Positions 9,385 to 19,256 of a DNA stretch of 49,017 nucleotides are shown piece after piece; the first letter of the stretch is position 1; each line of letters begins with the position of its first letter. The stretch is from a virus. The notes beneath the pieces are model-generated. The model ran no database searches. It saw only the letters and a list, made by a program, of their open reading frames with translations, and was not told the DNA's origin. The position numbers and the translations under genes were made by a program. Location: IMG/VR virus record IMGVR_UViG_3300035670_000328, positions 1 to 49,017 of that record. One strand, given 5' to 3'.

Positions 9385-12300
9385 ATGGCGCTGCAGTTAG
9401 CAGAAAATCCGCAAACCGGTGAACGTATCGCGTTCATTAATGGGCAGTGGGTGCCTTTTACCCAACTTGCTCAAAACCCTGAAACGGGGGAGCGAGCGGT
9501 TTTAGCCGATGGTCTGTGGTATACCGAAAGTCAATTAGGAGGAGTACCGTCTCGCCCCACGGCTCCTGCACCTGCGCCACCTCAAGAAGAGTCAGGCATT
9601 CTACGGCAGGCAGCGGACGTACCGGTCCAAGTCGCGTCGGGTCTAGCGACGGGCGTTCGCCTAATTAGTGATGCCTTCGGTGCAGCCAACCCTATATCTC
9701 AAAGTATTCGGGGCGTTGAAGATTACCTACAGGGGTTGCTAAGCGCCCAAGCCAAAAATGACCAGCAAGAAATTGCTCGGATTATGAAAGAGGCTGAAGA
9801 CAAAGGCGTGGGACAGCAGCTTATCGCCTCTGTTAAAGCTTTTGCGACGGCTCCTCTTGATCTGATATCTCAAGCAGTCGGTACGACCATCCCTACCATT
9901 GCGGGTGGTTTGGCGGCAGGATTACTTCGTGCCCCGGCGTTACTTGCTTCGACCGGCATTGGCGCGACGATGGGTGCGGGTGTCGTCAAAAGTTCGATTT
10001 ATGATGCGACCTACGAAACCCTGCGTGAAGCAGGCGCTAGCGAAGAAGACGCCAGAAGTCGCGCACAACTCGCCCAAGAATACGGCGGTGAAAACCTCGA
10101 CCAAATTTTACTGGGTACCGCACTAGGTGGAGTCGCGGGCCGGATCGGTGTGGAACCTGCGGTAGCTAAACAATTAGCAGGTGAAATTACTAAGAGAAGT
10201 ATTGCCAAGACAGCGGCAACAGAAGCAGGCACCGAAGCGGCTCAAGCGGGCCAAGAGCAGCTTGCTCAAAATATTGCACTGCAACGGCAGGGGTTTGATG
10301 TCCCCACCATGCGAGGTGTTGCTGGAGCGGCGGGGCTTGAGGCACTAGCAGGTGCAGGTGTGGGTGCGGCGGGTGAAGTGGCGTTAAGGCGGATGCAGCC
10401 TGCTCCGGAAGTAGAACCCCCACCTCCAGAAGCACCACCCGAAGCCCCACCTGAAGCTCCACCTGAGACAAGGACGGAAGTAACTCCGCCCGCTCCTCCG
10501 ACTACCGTAGAACCCGTTGACCAATTATTGGCAGACATAGAGGACGCCGAAGCCGCTGCCCCTGCGGAGGATGAAGTTCCCTTTGAAGCTCCGAAAGAGC
10601 TAGAAGGTGTGTTAGCAGTTGCGACCAATATCGCTCGCACCCGAATACAGCAGACGGGGAAGACAGCGGCACCCTACATTCAGAACGCGGTTAATGCTTA
10701 TCGACCGGAGGGAATGCCTAAGATTACGCTTGAGCAGGCTAAGCAGATCCGTCAGCAGTTGGTGAACGAAGGCATCATTACGGGCAAAGATAAGGTTAAG
10801 AAGGTAGAGACCACTCCGCCGCCTCCGCCCCCGCCCCCGCCCCCGCCTGCTCAAGATACAACGGTTCCCCCTGCTGAGCCTACGGTAACCCCAACTACCA
10901 CTGCTGAGCCTACAGCAGCCGCTGCGCCATCTGCCCCCGCTGAGCAAATTACCGAACCTATCGTAACGCCCGCAGAAGAAGCACAAGCGGAAGAAGAAGT
11001 TGTCAGTTACGATGACTTAGAGCGGCAGCAAATTGAAGCTGCGACAAAAGATTTGGAAGAGGAGGTTGAGGATGTATCCGCACCTGCAGATGAGACGATT
11101 GTTGGAGAAGCTAAACCTAAGCGACGTAGAAAAGGCGCTAAAGCACCTGTATCTGGAGGACCGCTCACTCCAAGCGGAGCCGCTGCCGTTGCCGAGCAAA
11201 AAGTTGGAGAAGCTGTCGCAGCAGGAATGGATGCTACTAGCGATACTGCTGACACAATTACTGCAGGAGAAGGACGAGAGTCCGCTCCACTAAAAGAAGA
11301 ATCGGTAACCGATCCGCTAGAAACTTATCAATCTTTGTTGCGTAGACTTGAAGGTCTGCGTACATCCAAGCGTATTGACGTTTTTAATTTTAATCGTATC
11401 CGCACTCAGCTTAGACGAGGCAATCCGGTTACTAACCCAGAAGGGTACGCCGAAGTTCAGCGAGAGGCTGACGAACTTTTAAATCAATACGAACTTGCAG
11501 CAGAAGCTCGTGAGGCAGAAGACACCGCGCAAGGTATTGACCAAAGAGAGCGGCAACTTAAAGACCAAGAACGTATCGCACTAGAGCGGGCGCAAAGACA
11601 AATTGCACAAGATAAAGTCGCGGAGTCTTTGCGTACTCGACTCGATAAAACTTTAACTGAAAGAGAAATTCTTCCGCAACATGCGCGTGAAATCCGCGAT
11701 GCATTAGAAAACAATGACGTTAAGTCAGTTACTAAATTGCTGGTGGAAGACGACGCCGCAAACGAAACTTATCCAATAAGCGCAAAAGGATTCCGCCCAC
11801 TCTTCACTGCAATTGCGCGAAAGCTTAACAGCGTAAATTTTTCCAACGTCAAAATACAAACAGAAGCTACGCCGGGGGCTGACCTTGAGGTATTTAAGCG
11901 GCTAAAGAATGAATTTAAAAATGCTGAGTACGACCCTGCAACCAACACCGTGTATATTCGGCGGGACCGAGCATATTCAATTACCGTCATGCATGAGCTT
12001 ATCCATGCAGGCACCGTCGAGACTATTCGTGAGTATGAAGTCGATAAACTAGAAGCGCGGTTAAAAGAAGCGGAAGCAGCCCTTGCTGCAGCTAAAGGCG
12101 AAAAAGAAACTGAAAAAGCTAAGGCCCGTGTTGAACAGGTTAAGAATCAGCAGTTGGGTGTTCGCCGCCTCATGGCGACCTATGAGTTAGTTCAGACGCA
12201 AGCAGATGATATATCGCTGATGCGCGAGTTCCCAAATGCGTTTGAGAACATGTATGAATTTATTGCGATTGGATTAACTAATCCGCAATTCCAATCGCGT

Positions 12301-15300
12301 TTGGCGCAAATCGAAGTAGCACTGCCAGCCCGCAGGGTTAACTTGTGGACCGAGTTTGTTGAAGCCATCTCGAAACTGTTTGGCTTAGACGTAAAGAAAA
12401 CCGACACGGTGTCGGCGCTCAATGAAGTGGGTCAAGCGTTCAGTGAAATCCTTGCTGCACCGACTTCTGAGGGGGTAACTGGTGTCGCTCCGCTTGCTGA
12501 GAAAGAACGCAAGAAAGCAAAGAAAGAACCCAAACCTGAAATCAATCCGTACGAAGAAAGTTCCAAGCAGTTCGATACCATCCAAGGCAATCGTCTGACC
12601 TTGAAGGGGCTTGTCGAATATTTGACCTCTGCAAAAAGTATTGAGAACTTGGTTGAAAAATACCAAGACGAACAGCGCCCGCTACTCCGACAACAGACGG
12701 ATTTGGACCGCGCCGGGTTGGCTATTTGGGCGGCGGCAAAGGACGGCGGCAATACGCTGGCTGCAGCAAACGATGAATCAGCGGGGTTGTATCAAAACAA
12801 CGAGACTGTCGTTGCCCCCTTGATCCAGAATAACAACAAAGCTGTCAACGCTTATGCCGCACGCAAAGGTATTTCCTACAACGATGCCGTGAAGCGTTTG
12901 GATACGTTCTTCATGGCGGAAGCCATCGACGTTCGTCGCCTGACCAACTACCTCAAGCAGAAGCCACTTAGCACTAAACCTACCCTGCGTTTGAAAGGCG
13001 CGAAGGACAAGATCAGCCCCGCTCAGTTGCGGGATAAACTGATTGACTCTGTGCTGACCACTGAAGTGCTGAGCGATGCACGGCGCGATGCGATCCACGC
13101 TCGCTTGATGCAGCTTGCAGGGGTAGAGATTGGTCCTGACGGTAAAGTTCGCCGCACAGCAGATGCTGCCAAATACGAAGATGCCCTTGGCGCGTCTTAC
13201 AATCAAATAGATCGTGAAGGAAAGCCGCGTAAGCCCGGTCCACGTGATTTAAATTACGATTCTCCTGCCTACGACATCATTGCTGGGTGGAGCGTTCGGG
13301 TTAACGACGGTGTGTTGAACGACCTTAAAGATGAAATGAGCAAGTTCGGCGATGAAATTAATGCCGTCCGCAAGTCGCTTGTTGAGCTTGACAAGGTCAC
13401 GATGAAGTTCAACGAGGAAGCCAACTACCTGACACAGCCCGCAAAGAACTTAATTAAGCTGTATGGTTGGGGCGACAAGTACGTCCCCCTCATGGGTAAG
13501 GTCAGCAAAGAGTACAAGAATACGGAAGGTGCGATTTACTCCAACACCGTTCCCAACGAAATCCTGCCGGGTTTCCGTACTCGTGAGACGCTACCAGACA
13601 GCCCAATCCTGATGAGCCAGATCAACGCAGGTAAAGCTGCGACTCGTTCAGCGCGGGCAGACATCGTGCCGACTCTGGTTAACCTGATGAAACCTCATCC
13701 TAAAACAGGTAAGACTTACACCAAAGGTAAGTCGATGGGCATCATTACATTTAAACAACGTTATCAAAACGACATCGACTACACAGAGTCAGATGGAGAG
13801 GGCGGCAGGCGGTGGACCGGGCGCGACAAGTTCTACAATTTCTTACCTAATGGCGACATTGAAGTTTGGAAGGTGTACGACGAGCCTACCGTCAATTCAC
13901 TGCGTCCTGAGTGGACTCCGCCTAAAGGTTTGTCGGGGCGGTTCCTTGCTGCGTCTCAAAGAATCACAAGCATCATTGGGCAGGGCCATACTCGGTACCA
14001 GCTTAAGTTCGCTATCTATGACTTCCCCCGCAACATCTTCGCCAACGCTGGAGCCATCTACTCTGAGATGGGGCGTGAAAACGCAGGCAAATACTTTGCA
14101 GGTGTCGGCAGAGAAGTATTCCAGAAGGTCCGCATTCCACAGGTTTGGAAAATTGCAAATGCTCATTTCAATGGGGACCTTGATGCAATTAAGAAAATAG
14201 GCGGATTCAACGAGAAGACCCAGCAGTGGAAAGACCCGTTTGTCGAAGCGGCGTATCAGTTCTTAGAGCGTGGCGGTAAAGTTTCTATCGTCCGTAGCTG
14301 GCAGACTCGTGGGCAGCTTGAGAAGCTCATTGACGATGCTAATAAAAGCGACATCCGTAAAAGTGCGAGAAGATACAAAGACGCGCTGGATCGGATCTTT
14401 GACTTGTGGCTCGATGGATTTGAGCTTGTCGCTCGTGTAGAAGGTTTCCGAGTAGCAAAGTCTTATGCCGTCAATCAGCGTAAGATGAATGAGGCGGACG
14501 CAGAAACATATGCCGTCAACTTTGCTAAGAACCTCGCCAACTTTGAAAAGCGTGGACTGAAGAAACTGCCGGGGGCATTGTACGCATTCTGGAATCCTGC
14601 AGCGACCGGTGCGGTGCGTGCGTTTGACGCCATTATGCCTGCCCTGCGCGTTGGGTTTAATCCAAAAAACCTTGAAGCTATTTTAGACGAACTGCCTGAC
14701 GAAATTAAAAACGACCCACAGGCCCGTGCACAGTACGCAGAGCGGTACCAACAGCTAGCAAAGAACGCACAAGGCGCGATTGGTGCGTATGCTGGCGTGG
14801 GGTTCATCACTTACATGATGGCGTTGTCGTTGGGTGCGGCAGTGAAAGGCATCATCGGTGAAGATGATGAAGATCCTAAGAACGTTGTGGCGGAGGACAG
14901 CAAGGAGCTTTGGACCCGTAACCTGCGTATTCCCATCGAGTGGCTTGGGGTTGAGGGCAAATTCTTTCAGATACCGTGGGGCTTCGGTTTAGGTGCGTTC
15001 GCAGCGACGGGTGCTCAGGTTGCGGCATTGGTGACTAACGGACAGTCGCTCAAGGATTTCTTGGGTAACACGGCGACCATCGCGGCGGACAGCTATTTGC
15101 CGTTGCCAGTAGCTCGCTACAATCCGATTGACTCGCCCTTCAACTGGCTGATTAGTTCGATCATGCCAACCTACTTGCGTCCGTTCTATGAGCATAACGT
15201 CAACATGAGCGGGCTTGGGCAAGCCATACATCGGGACTATTACAACCGATACGGACCTGCTTTGGCGGGATCTGAAAACATTGAAGAGATGTATCGATAC

Positions 15301-15849
15301 ATTGCCGTAAGCATTAGAAACGCCACAGGCGGGCGGTATCAACCTGAACCCGGCGAGATACGTTATTTCTTGACGGCTTACATTGACGGCATTGCGGCTA
15401 TTGCTTCTGACTTTACTAATCTTGGGTTGGTTGCGAGTGGTGACAAGGGCTTTGATCCAAAAACCGATTTGATCATTCTCGATAGCTACATCGGAAATAA
15501 GATCAGTCCGGACCTCATACAGTTTGGTAAAGCTCGCCCTCGTATCGAAGCGTTAAAGCGGGGCTATGACTCTGCCATCAGCAGCCCAGATCCTGCGTAC
15601 CGCGAGCGTTTCCTGCGGGACAACCCGAATGCGCCAGTCATTGTCTACATCTACAATCAGCAGCTTGCTGCCATGCGCCGGTTCCGGCAACAGACAACGG
15701 CCCCGGAAGTTTTCGCGCAAACTCCTAAAGAACGTAAAGAACTTGTCAAAGAATTTAACAAAACACGTGACGTTTTAATGGGGCAAGTAGGCAGCCTGTA
15801 TGAGCAGTATCAAGAAGACATTGACGATTACTACAGCATACTGCGCTAA
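9385..15849 (+). CDS. Giant polyvalent virion protein with metallopeptidase-like motif
   Basis: 2154 residues, the largest gene. Two N-terminal repeats (LAENPQTGERIAFINGQWVP; LAQNPETGERAVLADGLWY) are followed by a hydrophobic Ala/Gly region (~150-200) and a low-complexity Pro/Glu/Ala region (~340-620). A helical stretch leads to a peptidase-like segment with HELIH at 870-874 (HExxH zinc motif) and an upstream YDPATNTVYIRRD strand. The C-terminal half resembles large polyvalent-protein-associated domains, including 'AFWNPAATGAVRAFDAIMPAL' near 1730-1750 and a hydrophobic helix near 1805-1825. Such proteins are packaged and injected with phage DNA; here this would be the main ejection protein. 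The peptidase activity is inferred from the motif alone. The gene ends tail-to-tail with the - strand block, stops overlapping. Confidence 0.7.
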   Translation: MALQLAENPQTGERIAFINGQWVPFTQLAQNPETGERAVLADGLWYTESQLGGVPSRPTAPAPAPPQEESGILRQAADVPVQVASGLATGVRLISDAFGAANPISQSIRGVEDYLQGLLSAQAKNDQQEIARIMKEAEDKGVGQQLIASVKAFATAPLDLISQAVGTTIPTIAGGLAAGLLRAPALLASTGIGATMGAGVVKSSIYDATYETLREAGASEEDARSRAQLAQEYGGENLDQILLGTALGGVAGRIGVEPAVAKQLAGEITKRSIAKTAATEAGTEAAQAGQEQLAQNIALQRQGFDVPTMRGVAGAAGLEALAGAGVGAAGEVALRRMQPAPEVEPPPPEAPPEAPPEAPPETRTEVTPPAPPTTVEPVDQLLADIEDAEAAAPAEDEVPFEAPKELEGVLAVATNIARTRIQQTGKTAAPYIQNAVNAYRPEGMPKITLEQAKQIRQQLVNEGIITGKDKVKKVETTPPPPPPPPPPPAQDTTVPPAEPTVTPTTTAEPTAAAAPSAPAEQITEPIVTPAEEAQAEEEVVSYDDLERQQIEAATKDLEEEVEDVSAPADETIVGEAKPKRRRKGAKAPVSGGPLTPSGAAAVAEQKVGEAVAAGMDATSDTADTITAGEGRESAPLKEESVTDPLETYQSLLRRLEGLRTSKRIDVFNFNRIRTQLRRGNPVTNPEGYAEVQREADELLNQYELAAEAREAEDTAQGIDQRERQLKDQERIALERAQRQIAQDKVAESLRTRLDKTLTEREILPQHAREIRDALENNDVKSVTKLLVEDDAANETYPISAKGFRPLFTAIARKLNSVNFSNVKIQTEATPGADLEVFKRLKNEFKNAEYDPATNTVYIRRDRAYSITVMHELIHAGTVETIREYEVDKLEARLKEAEAALAAAKGEKETEKAKARVEQVKNQQLGVRRLMATYELVQTQADDISLMREFPNAFENMYEFIAIGLTNPQFQSRLAQIEVALPARRVNLWTEFVEAISKLFGLDVKKTDTVSALNEVGQAFSEILAAPTSEGVTGVAPLAEKERKKAKKEPKPEINPYEESSKQFDTIQGNRLTLKGLVEYLTSAKSIENLVEKYQDEQRPLLRQQTDLDRAGLAIWAAAKDGGNTLAAANDESAGLYQNNETVVAPLIQNNNKAVNAYAARKGISYNDAVKRLDTFFMAEAIDVRRLTNYLKQKPLSTKPTLRLKGAKDKISPAQLRDKLIDSVLTTEVLSDARRDAIHARLMQLAGVEIGPDGKVRRTADAAKYEDALGASYNQIDREGKPRKPGPRDLNYDSPAYDIIAGWSVRVNDGVLNDLKDEMSKFGDEINAVRKSLVELDKVTMKFNEEANYLTQPAKNLIKLYGWGDKYVPLMGKVSKEYKNTEGAIYSNTVPNEILPGFRTRETLPDSPILMSQINAGKAATRSARADIVPTLVNLMKPHPKTGKTYTKGKSMGIITFKQRYQNDIDYTESDGEGGRRWTGRDKFYNFLPNGDIEVWKVYDEPTVNSLRPEWTPPKGLSGRFLAASQRITSIIGQGHTRYQLKFAIYDFPRNIFANAGAIYSEMGRENAGKYFAGVGREVFQKVRIPQVWKIANAHFNGDLDAIKKIGGFNEKTQQWKDPFVEAAYQFLERGGKVSIVRSWQTRGQLEKLIDDANKSDIRKSARRYKDALDRIFDLWLDGFELVARVEGFRVAKSYAVNQRKMNEADAETYAVNFAKNLANFEKRGLKKLPGALYAFWNPAATGAVRAFDAIMPALRVGFNPKNLEAILDELPDEIKNDPQARAQYAERYQQLAKNAQGAIGAYAGVGFITYMMALSLGAAVKGIIGEDDEDPKNVVAEDSKELWTRNLRIPIEWLGVEGKFFQIPWGFGLGAFAATGAQVAALVTNGQSLKDFLGNTATIAADSYLPLPVARYNPIDSPFNWLISSIMPTYLRPFYEHNVNMSGLGQAIHRDYYNRYGPALAGSENIEEMYRYIAVSIRNATGGRYQPEPGEIRYFLTAYIDGIAAIASDFTNLGLVASGDKGFDPKTDLIILDSYIGNKISPDLIQFGKARPRIEALKRGYDSAISSPDPAYRERFLRDNPNAPVIVYIYNQQLAAMRRFRQQTTAPEVFAQTPKERKELVKEFNKTRDVLMGQVGSLYEQYQEDIDDYYSILR

Positions 15850-16046
15850 AGCACTCGCCAGACCCTAATACCTAGTGTGTCATCTTTCGATGACGGATAA
15901 GCCTTGACCTTGAGTCCAGCTACCTTGGCGCGGTTCTCCACAACAAAAATAAGCTCAGCGGGGCGGAGTGTAGGGATAAAGAAACTATCCCCTACGTCCA
16001 TGCTGTCAAACGGAAAGATCCACTCCGGCTCAGGTATTCTGTCCAT
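15846..16046 (-). CDS. Small conserved phage protein, function unknown
   Basis: 66 residues. The segment FPFDSMDVGDSFFIP is a motif that recurs in small phage proteins of unknown function, followed by a basic helix (ENRAKVAGLKVKAY) and a C-terminal strand (GIRVWRVL). The layout looks like a compact alpha/beta nucleic-acid-binding fold, but that is a guess. The start at 16046 overlaps the 3' end of the primase-helicase gene by 17 bases. It is the last gene of the leftward block, and its TAG stop overlaps the TAA of the rightward giant gene. Confidence 0.65.
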   Translation of the reverse strand: MDRIPEPEWIFPFDSMDVGDSFFIPTLRPAELIFVVENRAKVAGLKVKAYPSSKDDTLGIRVWRVL

Positions 16047-18873
16047 CTTTGTTTAGAACCTGCTCTGGTAGTTTGCACTTAATGGCGTACACAGAAATCG
16101 GATTGTCGTGCAGCCCCGACCCCCACCCTGTCGACAGTCGCTGCCTTGTCTTACTTAAGCCGTGGTTCTTCATGGCTCTTTCAAACTCACCACTACTAAC
16201 TTGCTTCTCTGCCAGAAACTTCTTCAAGGCGCTCGTAGAGATGTACTGCATACTGTTATGGATTTCTGATCGTGCAACAAAGGGACGACCTTTCATCGGC
16301 TCCTGAACCACTCGTGACTCGTCAAGGACCAGCAGTCCCGCTAAGTTGTTGTGCAAGAACTCTGTGACCAATGCTGGGTAATCCGTGTTATTAATTTTGA
16401 CCGTGTCATCCTTCAACTGAATGATTTCCAAAATCACTGCGTCAAATATTCGCTCCAGATCGTAGTCGACGATGCCCGCCTCCATTGCTAACTCAGTTCC
16501 TGCGAACGTTGCAGCAACGATGTTTCTGTAGAACCGGTAGCCTGTATCCTCACCAAGCTCTGTATTGAAACGCTCAAACCATTTGTCTACTAGGGCTTTT
16601 ACGTAGGCTTCTCCGCGCTTGTAGTAGTGCTGGATATACTCAATGCCTGCGTGTCCGTAGTGAAATCGGAACTTATCGAAGTGTGCGATACCTATGTTGT
16701 CATTGAACCATTCAGGCTGCTTTATGATGAACTCAACCAGTCGAGCCATCTCCCCATCCGGACTACCCTTCAAAGTCTCCAATTTGTTGTAAATCGACTG
16801 GTTACTCGTAAAGAACGTAATCATTGACGCAGAGGCTTCATGCTCCCGCTCGGCATTCACCGAAGCCTGCATACGTACCTTTGCCTTACCGTGAGATACC
16901 GCATGGATCAGCTTAGCTAAGTCTTCCGGTTTAGCGTTCGACGCTTCGTCGATGCCAAGTGGCAAGTTCTTCAGGTTCAAATAGCGCCCAATAAATCCGT
17001 TTTGAGTTGCGCCTTGATCCACAAGGCTTAACTCCTTGGGATTACCCCAGATACTAATCGCTCCGTACAAAGAGCCAGTCTTACCTGTACCTGAGCTTGC
17101 ACTGAGAAAACAGATTGATGTCCCTGCTACGGTAGTCATACTCATCAAGGGTGAGCCAAACCCCGTCATCATTCCGAATGCCTGCATCTCGAAACCGGGG
17201 CGGTTAAAGATCGTAGTCGCCTGCTTCCATACAGCGTAATCGCCCGTAGGCTTTAAATGCTTCGCCACTCCACGCACTAAAGGTGACGATGCCGCCCGTA
17301 CAACCTCGCCTGTATTCTTAATCTCATTGTTCCCAATGACGAATGCATCTCGCTCTTCTGTCCAACCCATCTGCATCCGCATCTCTTCGGCTCTCCCTAC
17401 GCTCGATAGGTACTCTACCCATCGAATAAAATACTTCATCACCAACTTCGTCTTGTCTGGATCAAATGTTACCCCGCTCTGAACAATCGCTTTAGTCAAA
17501 TGCTCAGAAGAATAAATCTGATTCACCGGCAACATAAACTCGCGAGGTCCATCCATCGGCATCACTGTCCGCACCATCAGGCACTCCCCATCATGGGGGC
17601 TAAACATTCGCTTGTACGGATAGATCGGGCGTGTGATCAACTCAATCGGTGGTGGCTGCTTTACCTTACCTGTCTTATCAATCGTCGCAGGTGGGGTGTA
17701 GACGATGCTCCCCCGTGCGCTGCGCGTGAACGGCTCCAGATACTCAGGGAAGATCAGCAGGTCCTGCGTCTCCGCCTCGCCCCACACCGTGTCTGTCATC
17801 GGGGGCAACGGGGCTGTCGACTGCTCCGGTAACCGGACCTTCCGCGCCAAGGCAATGGGCGACGTAAACTGCCCTTTGAACGGACATCCTTCACAGCCCT
17901 CTGGGTACTCTTCCGCAAACTTTGAGCAGGTCCAAGGCCCACTAGCTTTAAGGGTCTCCTTGGCTTTTAGATCTGCCTTCTCAAACGTGTAATCAGGATG
18001 GCCTTCCGACACCGCACGTATTGCCGCATCGCGGTCCACGCATCTCTGAGCCACGGATAAAGCGCCAAACCATAGCCCGTACGACAGCGTCTCGCGGTTC
18101 TCAATAGCGTGCTTGATCTGATTACATCCGTTACCGGAAAGACTTTTATCTGCCAGCAGTGCAAATGAATCCTCAAAGTTGTCGAGCCTTGCAATGGCCT
18201 TGGTCTCTTCGTCCATACCTCGCGACTTCGCTTTGATAAGCTCAATCGTCTGCACGACATCCAATTCCTTGCTGCCAAGGAACTCTTTAAAAGCTTCAAA
18301 GTCATACTGGTAAAACTCGGTGTCGATAAACTGAGAAGGCGCTCCCACACGTAGGTTCATGGTCTCAGGGCAGCGCATGACGCGGGCTGCATCTGCCGTT
18401 ACCGCAGGATCAATCAGCAGCCCCTTGTCCATACAGAACTGTTTGAAGCGAGCGGCAAATACTTTCCACTCGTCGATCTGTACCTCTTCTTCAAACAGCC
18501 AGTATGCCTGCACGCCGCCGCCCGAATCGATGCGGGTGGGAGGGGGTAACTCAAACTCAGTTACAAACTGATCCAGTGCATTTAAAGCATCTTCTTTACT
18601 TTCGTACGATACACTGCCGTGATTGACATCAAGGTCAATAAAGAAAGACCGTCCGAAGACTGCGTTGCTAGCCGACCGACTCTCGTCTTTAAACGAACAC
18701 GGAGTCACATAAACGTTACTATCGGTTTGCTCGGAATACTTTTGTAGTAATTCCTCAAGCTCATCAACAGAGTGCGCGTACTCGTGCCGTGTTCGTTTCG
18801 TTTCCGGATTGATCAGTGCTACGCAGTAGACCCCAGAAGACGGTAATGCTTTTTCGTAAAATTGTTTTCTCAT
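16030..18873 (-). CDS. Primase-helicase (AEP/PrimPol-type primase plus ATPase)
   Basis: 947 residues. The N-terminal half looks like an archaeo-eukaryotic primase: FIDLDV at 78-83 (metal-binding D-x-D), SGGGVQAYW around 117-125, and DAARVMRCPETMN at 161-173. A small cysteine cluster, C...CEGC near 316-334, suggests a zinc finger. The C-terminal half is a P-loop helicase domain: Walker A-like ASSGTGKT near 588-596, LGIDEAS near 638 (Walker B), and TFFTSNQS (sensor/polar residue). The protein should lay primers and unwind the phage fork. It follows the HTH gene after a terminator-like hairpin and has only a weak Shine-Dalgarno. The fold assignment is confident; the exact family is not. Confidence 0.85.
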   Translation of the reverse strand: MRKQFYEKALPSSGVYCVALINPETKRTRHEYAHSVDELEELLQKYSEQTDSNVYVTPCSFKDESRSASNAVFGRSFFIDLDVNHGSVSYESKEDALNALDQFVTEFELPPPTRIDSGGGVQAYWLFEEEVQIDEWKVFAARFKQFCMDKGLLIDPAVTADAARVMRCPETMNLRVGAPSQFIDTEFYQYDFEAFKEFLGSKELDVVQTIELIKAKSRGMDEETKAIARLDNFEDSFALLADKSLSGNGCNQIKHAIENRETLSYGLWFGALSVAQRCVDRDAAIRAVSEGHPDYTFEKADLKAKETLKASGPWTCSKFAEEYPEGCEGCPFKGQFTSPIALARKVRLPEQSTAPLPPMTDTVWGEAETQDLLIFPEYLEPFTRSARGSIVYTPPATIDKTGKVKQPPPIELITRPIYPYKRMFSPHDGECLMVRTVMPMDGPREFMLPVNQIYSSEHLTKAIVQSGVTFDPDKTKLVMKYFIRWVEYLSSVGRAEEMRMQMGWTEERDAFVIGNNEIKNTGEVVRAASSPLVRGVAKHLKPTGDYAVWKQATTIFNRPGFEMQAFGMMTGFGSPLMSMTTVAGTSICFLSASSGTGKTGSLYGAISIWGNPKELSLVDQGATQNGFIGRYLNLKNLPLGIDEASNAKPEDLAKLIHAVSHGKAKVRMQASVNAEREHEASASMITFFTSNQSIYNKLETLKGSPDGEMARLVEFIIKQPEWFNDNIGIAHFDKFRFHYGHAGIEYIQHYYKRGEAYVKALVDKWFERFNTELGEDTGYRFYRNIVAATFAGTELAMEAGIVDYDLERIFDAVILEIIQLKDDTVKINNTDYPALVTEFLHNNLAGLLVLDESRVVQEPMKGRPFVARSEIHNSMQYISTSALKKFLAEKQVSSGEFERAMKNHGLSKTRQRLSTGWGSGLHDNPISVYAIKCKLPEQVLNKDGQNT

Positions 18874-18885
18874 AAGCGCAGCGAA

Positions 18886-18913
18886 GAATAAGGCGGGGGA
18901 GTGACCCCCCGCC
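18886..18913 (-). terminator. Terminator-like hairpin
   Basis: On the - strand an 8-bp GC stem (GGCGGGGG / CCCCCGCC, 6-base loop) is followed by TTATTCTT. It lies between the HTH gene and the primase-helicase and would partly terminate or attenuate transcription into the primase. Confidence 0.6.
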
Positions 18914-18932
18914 GTTGAAGGGGGAAACCATA

Positions 18933-19247
18933 TTACTGAATAGGTCTACCAATCATTGACTCAATGTAGTCAATAGCTGCCTTTGAATCTTTGACTGGCA
19001 AAATCCCATTAGCAAAGTCTTCCTTCAGTAAGTCTATGAAGACCTCCACTGCCTTACGCTTATGCTCTCTTACGCCCTGTCCACGAAACCATTTGTAGAC
19101 CGTCGTTCCTGATACTTCCAAAGCTGCTGCGACAGCCGTGGCAGGAAGGTTGGCTTTTACACACAGCTTCGCGAGTTGTAGCCCGAGGGTCTCAGGCGCT
19201 GACTTTTCCAAAGCTATAAGAAACTTTTGTCCGTAAGGTCTTGGCAT
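18933..19247 (-). CDS. Helix-turn-helix DNA-binding protein
   Basis: 104 residues. The segment LPATAVAAALEVSGTTVYKWFRGQG (~34-58) is a clear helix-turn-helix with the recognition helix ending in TVYKWFRG. It is preceded by a helical N-terminus (LEKSAPETLGLQLAKLCVKANL) and followed by a helical C-terminus that may dimerise. It probably regulates transcription or assists replication. It is 9 bases downstream of the candidate ssDNA-binding gene and just upstream of the terminator-like hairpin before the primase. Candidate targets include the palindromes near the promoters or origin in this window (inference). Confidence 0.75.
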   Translation of the reverse strand: MPRPYGQKFLIALEKSAPETLGLQLAKLCVKANLPATAVAAALEVSGTTVYKWFRGQGVREHKRKAVEVFIDLLKEDFANGILPVKDSKAAIDYIESMIGRPIQ

Positions 19248-19256
19248 GGTTCACCC

